Assembly: GCA_964452775.1 (NCBI GenBank) | Contig: CAYVQP010000003.1 | Coordinates: 75,480 to 139,479 of the forward strand | Length of the DNA: 64,000 nucleotides | Direction: 5' to 3' | Source: JACKCB01 sp964452775 | Lineage (GTDB): Bacteria; Chloroflexota; Anaerolineae; Promineifilales; Promineifilaceae | In this document: positions 8,785 through 15,367 of the stretch, in pieces | Position numbering within the stretch: the stretch's first letter is position 1 | Layout of the letters: each line of letters starts with the position of its first letter | Position numbers and translations under genes: made by a program | The notes under the pieces: generated by a model | The model's database searches: none | Told to the model about the DNA's origin: nothing | Seen by the model: the letters and a program-made list of their open reading frames with translations, nothing else

Positions 8785-9741
8785 ATGTCACGAACCGCAC
8801 TGGTTGCCGTTGGGGGCAACTCGCTGATCCTCGACAAGCACCATCCCGACGTGCCGCACCAATGGGACGCCGTCCGCGAAACCAGCCGCCACCTGGCTGA
8901 CATGGTGGAAGCCGGCTGGAATCTGATCGTCACCCACGGCAACGGCCCGCAGGTGGGCTACATACTGCGCCGGAATGAATTGGCCAGCCCCGAGGTGCAC
9001 CCCACCCCGCTCGATTTGATCGGGGCGGACACCCAGGGTTCGATTGGCTATATGCTGCAACAGGCGCTGCGCAATGAACTGCTCAGCCGGGGCATCACCC
9101 GCAAGGTTGTATCCGTGGTCACCCAGGTGCTGGTAGACAAGGATGACCCGGGCTTTTTGGCGCCCTCTAAGCCGATCGGCGGCTTCATGGACGAGGACGC
9201 CGCCCGCATTTTCGAGCAGCAAGGCTGGCAGGTAGTGGAAGATGCCGGGCGGGGTTGGCGGCGAGTAGTCGCTTCGCCAGAACCGTTGGCTGTGATTGAG
9301 GAGGAGTCCATTCGTGACCTGATCAAAGCCGGCAACATTGTCGTGGCCGTGGGCGGCGGCGGCATCCCGGTCATCGAGAATCAGGCCGGCGAACTGCGTG
9401 AGCTGAAAGGCGTTTTCGCCGTGATCGACAAGGATCGGGCCAGTTCGTTGTTAGCCCGCCGGCTGGGTGTGGACCTTTTCCTGATCTCCACTGCCGTCGA
9501 GAAAGTAGCGGTGAATTTCAACAAGCCGGATCAGCGGAACCTGGACAGCGCCACCGTGGCCGAGCTGCAGGGATACATGGCGGACGGGCATTTCGCCCCC
9601 GGCAGCATGAAGCCGAAGATAGAAGCCGTGATTGCCTTCGTGTCTGCCACGGGCAATCCGGCGCTGATCACCGACCCGCCCAATCTGGCCCGCTCCATGC
9701 GCGGTGAAAGCGGCACGCGCGTCGAGGCCGGCGACAACTAA
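8785..9741 (+). CDS. arcC: Carbamate kinase (YqeA/ArcC-like)
   Basis: 318-aa amino acid kinase-fold enzyme that makes ATP from ADP and carbamoyl phosphate, releasing CO2 and ammonia. Visible motifs are AVGGNSL (8-14), HGNGPQVG (51-58), the VAVGGGGIPV segment (about 192) and IDKDRASSLLA, all typical of carbamate kinases and of normal length. An AGAGGG-like site precedes ATG 8785. Directly followed by two carbamoyltransferase genes, so carbamoyl groups from ureido intermediates can be turned into ATP, as in fermentative arginine, allantoin or purine breakdown. In E. coli the counterpart in the purine locus is yqeA. Confidence 0.93.
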   Translation: MSRTALVAVGGNSLILDKHHPDVPHQWDAVRETSRHLADMVEAGWNLIVTHGNGPQVGYILRRNELASPEVHPTPLDLIGADTQGSIGYMLQQALRNELLSRGITRKVVSVVTQVLVDKDDPGFLAPSKPIGGFMDEDAARIFEQQGWQVVEDAGRGWRRVVASPEPLAVIEEESIRDLIKAGNIVVAVGGGGIPVIENQAGELRELKGVFAVIDKDRASSLLARRLGVDLFLISTAVEKVAVNFNKPDQRNLDSATVAELQGYMADGHFAPGSMKPKIEAVIAFVSATGNPALITDPPNLARSMRGESGTRVEAGDN

Positions 9742-9759
9742 TTATCGCAAAATGATGTA

Positions 9760-9799
9760 ACCCAATTTTGCAAATTGGGTATCGAATTGAAATTTCGAT
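9760..9799 (+). repeat. Double hairpin element upstream of the ATCase-like gene
   Basis: Two short inverted repeats in tandem, ACCCAATTT/AAATTGGGT (9760-9780) and ATCGAAT/ATTTCGAT (9781-9799), end 20 bases before ATG 9819, just ahead of the AGAGGAG site. The layout matches the two copies at 25341-25459. Confidence 0.65.
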
Positions 9800-9818
9800 C
9801 TACAAGAGGAGATCTAAC

Positions 9819-10772
9819 ATGAGGAGTTTTGCAGGCCGGGACATCTTGTCCCTGAAGGATTTCGAACGCCAGGAGTTCTTCCGCGTCTTTGAAATAGCGG
9901 AACGCCTGGAACCAATCGCCCGCGACCGGCGCAATAGCGACCTGTTGCGGGAGAAGACCCTGGTCACCGCCTTCTACCAGCCATCAACGCGCACCCGCCT
10001 GGCCCACGAAGCGGCCATGATTCGCCTGGGTGGTCAGGTCACCGGCTTCTCCGACGCCAAGATGACCCGCGCCGGCGATTTTTACCAGGAGTCCATCAAG
10101 GACACCGTCAAAATGCTGGAGTTCTATGGCGACGTGATTGTCATGCGTCACTTCCAGCAAGGCGCGCCGCACGAGGCGGCCTACTGGTCGTCCGTGCCGA
10201 TCATCAACGGCGGCGACGGTTGGGGCGAGCACCCCACCCAGATCCTGACTGATCTATACACCGTTTACCGCGACAAGGGACGCATTGACGGGCTGAAGTG
10301 GCTGGCGGTCGGCGATATGCGCATGCGCACCATGCACTCGCTGGCTTACGGGCTGACCCAGTTTGATTGCCCGATCACCTTCGTCTCCCCGCCCGAGCTG
10401 GCGTTGACCGCCGAGTTCAAGGCCGACCTGGCGCAGTACAGCCTCAATTATCGCGAAGTAGATCACGTCGAGGAGGCCATTGCGGATGCCGATGTGATTC
10501 TGGTTGAGCCCGTGGTGCAGCCGGACTATACCAAGTCCCGCGACGAGCGCTCAGGCGACGTCGGCCTCACCCCGGCCAACTACAAGATCACCCGCGAACT
10601 GCTGACCACCAAGGCCAAATCCGACGCCATTTTGCTGCACTCGCTGCCGCGCATGGACGAGATCCCGGCCGATGTGGACATCACCCGCTGGTCGCGCTAC
10701 TGGCAGGAGGCCTTCAATGGCGTAGTGATGCGCATGGCCCTGCTGGCGCTGGTGTTGGGGAAGATGGAGTAA
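9819..10772 (+). CDS. Aspartate carbamoyltransferase-like protein with altered substrate site
   Basis: 317-aa member of the aspartate/ornithine carbamoyltransferase family. Carbamoyl-phosphate motifs are intact: PSTRTR (55-60), HPTQ (138-141) and an HSLPR version of the usual HPLPR (about 274-278). It aligns along its length with PyrB, but the 80s-loop lysine (in the SLGKKGET stretch of E. coli) and the Arg229/Gln231 region that holds L-aspartate are not conserved (here VEPVVQPD). No pyrI or other pyr gene is near. Together with carbamate kinase, a catabolic role on a ureido compound is inferred instead of pyrimidine synthesis. Start ATG 9819 has an AGAGGAG site; the frame upstream runs through the repeat. 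Confidence 0.8.
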   Translation: MRSFAGRDILSLKDFERQEFFRVFEIAERLEPIARDRRNSDLLREKTLVTAFYQPSTRTRLAHEAAMIRLGGQVTGFSDAKMTRAGDFYQESIKDTVKMLEFYGDVIVMRHFQQGAPHEAAYWSSVPIINGGDGWGEHPTQILTDLYTVYRDKGRIDGLKWLAVGDMRMRTMHSLAYGLTQFDCPITFVSPPELALTAEFKADLAQYSLNYREVDHVEEAIADADVILVEPVVQPDYTKSRDERSGDVGLTPANYKITRELLTTKAKSDAILLHSLPRMDEIPADVDITRWSRYWQEAFNGVVMRMALLALVLGKME

Positions 10773-10776
10773 CGGC

Positions 10777-11757
10777 ATGCAAACGGGATTGCGTGGTAGA
10801 GACTTAATCGGCGACCTCGACTTCTCGAAGGAAGAGGTTGATACCGTCCTGGATGTGGCCTGGGACCTGAAGATGAAGCGGGCCATGGGCGTCCCGCACG
10901 CCTCGTTGCGCGACAAGGTGCTGGCGATGCTCTTCTTCTTCTCCAGCACGCGCACGCGCGGATCCTTTGAAGCCGGCATGGCCCAATTGGGCGGTCACGC
11001 CGCCTTCATCGAGAGCCGCACCACCCAGGTGGCGCACGGCGACACCGAGAAGGAATTAGGCGAGATCTTCGGTCGCTATTTCGACGGTATCGCCATCCGG
11101 CACGTCGAATGGGGCGTAGGCAACCGCTACCTCAACTATGTGGCCGAAGCGTCGCGGGTGCCGGTGTTGAATATGCAGTGCGACATCTATCACCCGCACC
11201 AATGCCTGGCGGACATCATGACCATTATCGAAAAGAAGGGGCGCAACCTGCGCGGCAAGAAGATGGTCGTCTCCTGGGCATATGCCTCATCGTACTTGAA
11301 GCCGATTTCCGTGCCGCAGTCGCTCATCTTGCAGATGCCGCGCTTCGGGATGGATGTGGTATTGGCGCATCCGCCGGAGTTTCAGCTGATGCCGGAGATC
11401 ATGGACCAGGCGCAGGAAATGGCCCGCAAATACCACACCGGCTTCGAGGTGATGGATGACATGGACGCCGCCTGCCGGGACGCGGACGTTATCTATGCCA
11501 AGTCCTGGGGCCCCTTATTGACCACCACCGATCCGACGGAAGGAAAGCGCTTTCAGGATCAATACAAGAGCTGGATCATGGATGACGCCCGGCTGGCCCT
11601 GGGCAAGGATGATGTGATTTATATGCACCCCCTGCCGGCTGACCGCGACATCGAGGTCACCAGCTCCGTGATGGACGGTCCCCACAGTGTGGTCTTCGAT
11701 CAGGCTGAGAACCGCCTGCACGCGCAGAAGGGCGTCATGGCCCTGACCATGTGCTAG
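10777..11757 (+). CDS. ygeW: Ornithine carbamoyltransferase-family protein, YgeW-like
   Basis: 326-aa second carbamoyltransferase, starting 4 bases after the first one's stop. It has SSTRTRGSFEAGM (56-68), the QVAHGDTEKE loop, HPHQCLADI (139-147) and MHPLPADRD (283-291). The QCDIYHP wording and the AHGDT loop resemble E. coli YgeW, whose natural substrate was long unknown but is tied to urate-derived ureido compounds. It probably converts a carbamoylated amine to the free amine and carbamoyl phosphate for the kinase upstream. The gene symbol is by resemblance and context, not proof; N-acetyl- or N-succinylornithine transferase is the main alternative. Confidence 0.75.
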   Translation: MQTGLRGRDLIGDLDFSKEEVDTVLDVAWDLKMKRAMGVPHASLRDKVLAMLFFFSSTRTRGSFEAGMAQLGGHAAFIESRTTQVAHGDTEKELGEIFGRYFDGIAIRHVEWGVGNRYLNYVAEASRVPVLNMQCDIYHPHQCLADIMTIIEKKGRNLRGKKMVVSWAYASSYLKPISVPQSLILQMPRFGMDVVLAHPPEFQLMPEIMDQAQEMARKYHTGFEVMDDMDAACRDADVIYAKSWGPLLTTTDPTEGKRFQDQYKSWIMDDARLALGKDDVIYMHPLPADRDIEVTSSVMDGPHSVVFDQAENRLHAQKGVMALTMC

Positions 11758-11768
11758 GAGATAGCTCC

Positions 11769-11812
11769 GCCGGTCGCGTTGTCCCCAACTTGTGGCGGGC
11801 AGCGCGACCGGC
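11769..11812 (+). promoter_or_regulatory. Inverted repeat in the leader of the threonine synthase-like gene
   Basis: GCCGGTCGCG (11769-11778) and CGCGACCGGC (11803-11812) form a perfect 10-bp stem with a 24-base loop. There is no U-tract. It could slow transcription or shape the leader before ATG 11833; function unknown. Confidence 0.4.
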
Positions 11813-11832
11813 AGGCTCCTGAACGACTCAAT

Positions 11833-13089
11833 ATGGAAAATGTCACCTATCTGAAATGTGTGCTATGCGGGCGGACCTATGCGCCGGATGAGGTGGCCTA
11901 CGTCTGTCCGGAACATGGAAATGAGGGCATCCTGGATGTCCATTACGACTATGACAGTATCGGACGGGCGCTGACACCCGAGATGTTGGCCCAGGATCGG
12001 GCGTTCAACATCTGGCGCTACAAGCCGCTGCTGCCGGTGCGGGCCAACTCGCTCACGCCCCGGCTGGAAGTGGGCGGCACGCCGCTCTATTCAGCGCCCC
12101 GGCTGGCAGCGAGCCTGGGATTGCACCGGCTGTGGATCAAGGACGACGGGCGCAACCCCACCGCCAGCTTCAAAGACCGGGCCAGCGCCATAGCGGTGGT
12201 CAAGGCCGGCGAACAGGGAGCGGCGATCATCACCACCGCCAGCACGGGCAACGCCGCGGCCGCCCTGGCCGGCCTGTGCGCCAGCGTCGGCCAGCCCAAC
12301 GTTATCTTTGTCCCCAAGTCGGCTCCGCAAGCAAAGATCGCCCAGCTGCTGGTCTTCGGCTCCACGGTCATGTTGGTAGACGGCACGTACGACGATGCCT
12401 TTGAGTTGTGCCTGGAAGTAGCCGGCGCATATGGCTGGTACAACCGCAACACCGGCTACAACCCGTACATGAGCGAGGGCAAGAAGACGGTCAGCTTTGA
12501 GATCGCCGAGCAGCTGGAGTGGCAGGCGCCGGACGCGGTGTTTGTCAGCGTGGGCGACGGCTGCATCATTGGCGGCGTGCACAAGGGCTTCAAGGATTTG
12601 CTCGCTCTGGGCTGGATCGAGCGGATGCCGCGCATCTTCGGCGTGCAGGCCGCCGGCAGCAACTACCTGGCCGAAGCCTGGGAAAACGGCGAAGATGTCT
12701 TTACCAAGCCGCCCATCCAGGCGCACACCGTCGCCGACAGCATCAGCGCCGGCCTACCCCGCGACCGCATCAAGGCCATGGCGGCGGTGACTGAGACGGA
12801 CGGCGCTTATGTAACGGTGAGCGACGAGGAGATTCTGGCGGCTATCCCCGTTATGGCGCGGGGCGTGGGCGTATTTGGCGAACCGGCCGGGGCGACGGCC
12901 TACGCCGGATTGGTCAAGGCGGCAGCGACCGGCCTGGTCAGCCCGAATGACCGGATTGTGGTAATCAACACCGGCAACGGCCTGAAGGATGTCGCTTCAG
13001 CCATGCGGGCAGTGTCCGCCGCCGGCTCTGAACCTTATCATATCAAGCCTCGCCTGGCCGATGTACAGGCGATATTTGGAAAAGAGTGA
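11833..13089 (+). CDS. Threonine synthase-like PLP enzyme
   Basis: 418-aa fold-type II PLP enzyme. The N-terminus has a rubredoxin-like zinc site (Cys9, Cys12, Cys25, His28) seen in some threonine synthases. The PLP lysine is Lys114 in ASFKDRAS, with the phosphate loop TASTGNAAAA and a C-terminal NTGNGLKD segment. Sequence alone would give ThrC. Its position after carbamate kinase and two carbamoyltransferases, next to another PLP enzyme, makes a lyase on a diamino acid an alternative, since E. coli has the fold-type II enzyme YgeX (2,3-diaminopropionate ammonia-lyase) in this slot. ATG 11833 is chosen because the frame upstream overlaps the hairpin. Confidence 0.75.
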   Translation: MENVTYLKCVLCGRTYAPDEVAYVCPEHGNEGILDVHYDYDSIGRALTPEMLAQDRAFNIWRYKPLLPVRANSLTPRLEVGGTPLYSAPRLAASLGLHRLWIKDDGRNPTASFKDRASAIAVVKAGEQGAAIITTASTGNAAAALAGLCASVGQPNVIFVPKSAPQAKIAQLLVFGSTVMLVDGTYDDAFELCLEVAGAYGWYNRNTGYNPYMSEGKKTVSFEIAEQLEWQAPDAVFVSVGDGCIIGGVHKGFKDLLALGWIERMPRIFGVQAAGSNYLAEAWENGEDVFTKPPIQAHTVADSISAGLPRDRIKAMAAVTETDGAYVTVSDEEILAAIPVMARGVGVFGEPAGATAYAGLVKAAATGLVSPNDRIVVINTGNGLKDVASAMRAVSAAGSEPYHIKPRLADVQAIFGKE

Positions 13090-13098
13090 TAGTCCACC

Positions 13099-14562
13099 AT
13101 GATTGACTTAACGACTCGTAACGAAGCGGCGCTCGAACGCGCCGTACAGCGCGCCCGGGAGCGAAATATTATCATTCCCACCTTCAAGCAAATGCGCGAC
13201 CCCCGGCTGATCCCGGCGTCGATCAAGACCCAACTGGCGGATATCGGCCTGTGGGACTTGAACCCGCTCAATCTCTTCCGCATCACCTGGCACAATGAGC
13301 CGGTGGCGCACGGCGGCGGCTTTGGCGGCGTGAATTTCCTGGAGATCCCCTCCTCGCTGAGCGGCGTGCCGGCGCGCATTGTGATCCTGATCGGCAAGTG
13401 GTTTCCCACCGGCGCGCACAAGGTCGGCGCGGCCTTTGGTTGCCTGGCCCCAACCCTGGTCACCGGCCAATTCGATCCCACATCGCAAAAGGCCGTCTGG
13501 CCCTCCACCGGCAACTACTGCCGCGGCGGCGCGTATGACTCCAACCTGCTGGCCTGCGACTCGATCGCTATCCTGCCGGAAGGGATGAGCCAGGAGCGCT
13601 TTGACTGGCTGTCAAAGGTGGCCGGCGAGACGATTAAGACGCCCGGCTCTGAAAGCAACGTGAAGGAGATCTTTGATAAGTGCTGGGAGCTGATGGCTTC
13701 CGGGCAAGATGTGGTCATCTTTAACCAATTTGACCAGTTGGGCAACTACCTGTGGCATCACGAGATCACCGGCCCGGCCATGATGGAAGTGCTGGGGCAG
13801 ATCATGGGGCCGGGCGATCAATATCGCGGCGTGGTGTTGACCACCGGCTCAGCCGGCACGATTGCCTGCGGGGACTACATGAAAAAGCAGTTCCCCACCA
13901 GCAAGATCGCCGCCAGCGAAGCGCTGCAATGCCCCACTTTGCTCACCAACGGCTTCGGCGCGCACCGCATCGAGGGTATTGGCGACAAGCATGTGCCCTG
14001 GATTCACAATGTGAAGAACACGGACATGGTCATGGCCATTGACGACGCCGGCCCGATGGGGCTGATCCGGCTGTTTAATGAGCCGGCCGGGCGCGATTAC
14101 CTGGTTGATCAGGGCGTGCCGGCGGACTTCGTCGATCAGCTCGATTTGCTGGCCATCTCCGGCTGCGCCAACCTGCTCTCGGCCATCAAGTTCGCCAAAT
14201 ACTACGAGCTGGGCGCAAACGACATCGTGCTGACCGTAGCCACAGACTCGATGGAGATGTACCAGAGCCGGCTGATGGAGCTGCGCGAGGCGGAAGGTGG
14301 GTTCACCCCGCTGGACGCCGCCGGCGTTTACCACCGCCATCTGCTCGGGCAGACGATTGACCACGTGCAGGAACTGGGTTATTACGACCGCAAGCGGGTG
14401 CACAACCTCAAGTATTTCACCTGGGTCGAGCAGCAAGGCAAGAGCTACGAAGAGATCCAGGCGCAATGGTACGACGACGATTACTGGACCAATATCCCGG
14501 CAGCCGCCGGCGAGATTGATCGCCTGATCGAAGAGTTTAACGCCCGCGCCGGGCTGATATAA
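13099..14562 (+). CDS. PLP-dependent enzyme, fold-type II (TrpB/cysteine synthase superfamily)
   Basis: 487-aa protein. The likely Schiff-base lysine is Lys108 in TGAHKVGAAFG; the cofactor phosphate loop is PSTGNYCRGGAY (about 135-146), and TTGSAGTIACG (about 250-260) lies in the second domain. Homologues are annotated only as PLP-dependent enzymes; I do not recognise a defined reaction. It begins 9 bases after the threonine synthase-like gene and ends before the F420:NADP reductase-like gene, so it is part of the same operon. Beta-elimination or cyclic amino acid chemistry on a purine-derived intermediate is possible but inferred. Confidence 0.75.
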   Translation: MIDLTTRNEAALERAVQRARERNIIIPTFKQMRDPRLIPASIKTQLADIGLWDLNPLNLFRITWHNEPVAHGGGFGGVNFLEIPSSLSGVPARIVILIGKWFPTGAHKVGAAFGCLAPTLVTGQFDPTSQKAVWPSTGNYCRGGAYDSNLLACDSIAILPEGMSQERFDWLSKVAGETIKTPGSESNVKEIFDKCWELMASGQDVVIFNQFDQLGNYLWHHEITGPAMMEVLGQIMGPGDQYRGVVLTTGSAGTIACGDYMKKQFPTSKIAASEALQCPTLLTNGFGAHRIEGIGDKHVPWIHNVKNTDMVMAIDDAGPMGLIRLFNEPAGRDYLVDQGVPADFVDQLDLLAISGCANLLSAIKFAKYYELGANDIVLTVATDSMEMYQSRLMELREAEGGFTPLDAAGVYHRHLLGQTIDHVQELGYYDRKRVHNLKYFTWVEQQGKSYEEIQAQWYDDDYWTNIPAAAGEIDRLIEEFNARAGLI

Positions 14563-14570
14563 CGTTGCGG

Positions 14571-14601
14571 CTATCCCGGAAACTGACAGTTTCCGGGATA
14601 G
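14571..14601. repeat. Palindromic repeat, TCCCGGAAACT family (copy 1)
   Basis: CTATCCCGGAAACTG and its complement, 15-bp perfect arms around a single A. It lies between the PLP enzyme stop and the next start, 33 bases before GTG 14634. Confidence 0.85.
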
Positions 14602-14633
14602 TTGGGATTTGCAAACGTCAGGAGGATGACAGC

Positions 14634-15293
14634 GTGAAAGTCGCCATCCTGGGGGGAACCGGGCCGGAAGGCAGCGGGCTTGGCTATCGCTGGGCCGCCG
14701 CCGGACATGAGGTGATCATCGGCTCCCGGCTACGCGAAAAGGGAGAGCAGGCGGCGGCTGATTTACGCGCGCTGTTGCCGGAAGCTCACCCCGGCGGAAG
14801 CATAAGCGGCGCGGACAATCTCAGCGCCGCGCAGGCTGCTGAAGTGGCTGTACTGGCTGTGCCCTATGAAGCGCAGGCGGCTACGTTAGATTCCGTGAAG
14901 GAAGCATTGGCGGGCAAGTTGCTGATCACCGTCGTCGCCCCAACCGGCCAGCCCAAGGCGCGCGCCATACGGCTGGCAAGTGGGCTATCGGCGGCTGAGG
15001 AGGCCCAGCAACAACTGGGCGAGGCGGTGCGGGTGGTGGCCGCCTTCCAGAATATCGGCGCGCATAACCTGAAGGAACCCGGCTACCGGCTGGATTGTGA
15101 CGTCCTGATTTGCGGCGAAAAAGCGGCTGATAAGGAGGTAGCGGCGCAGTTGGCCGCCGACGCCAGTTTGCGCGGAGTCAACGCCGGAGCGCTGCAAAAT
15201 GCCGGCGTGGTCGAGGGATTGACCGCGCTGCTGGTCTTCATCAATGTGAAGAATAAGGTGAAGGACGCCGGGATCCGCATCACGGGTATTTAG
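14634..15293 (+). CDS. npdG: NADPH-dependent F420 reductase-like protein
   Basis: 219-aa Rossmann protein of the F420:NADP oxidoreductase group, which exchanges hydride between NADP(H) and coenzyme F420. The N-terminal GGTGPEGSGLG (7-17) is the altered dinucleotide motif typical of this family, followed by GSRLREKGEQ for the NADP phosphate. GTG 14634 is selected by a GGAGG site 8 bases upstream; the frame upstream is the palindromic repeat. With the luciferase-like F420-type enzyme at 25473 it makes an F420 redox pair within one locus. Some family members are ferric reductases that do not use F420, so the cofactor is inferred. Confidence 0.75.
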   Translation: MKVAILGGTGPEGSGLGYRWAAAGHEVIIGSRLREKGEQAAADLRALLPEAHPGGSISGADNLSAAQAAEVAVLAVPYEAQAATLDSVKEALAGKLLITVVAPTGQPKARAIRLASGLSAAEEAQQQLGEAVRVVAAFQNIGAHNLKEPGYRLDCDVLICGEKAADKEVAAQLAADASLRGVNAGALQNAGVVEGLTALLVFINVKNKVKDAGIRITGI

Positions 15294-15306
15294 TGGCAGC
15301 TTGTCT

Positions 15307-15342
15307 CATTTTCCCGGAAACTCAGAAGTTTCCGGGAAAATG
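15307..15342. repeat. Palindromic repeat, TCCCGGAAACT family (copy 2)
   Basis: CATTTTCCCGGAAACT (15307-15322) and its complement (15327-15342), 16-bp perfect arms with a 4-base loop, ending 26 bases before ATG 15368 and just ahead of its AGGAGG site. Confidence 0.88.
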
Positions 15343-15367
15343 GGAGCAGCAAGGAGGAGGTAGAATC

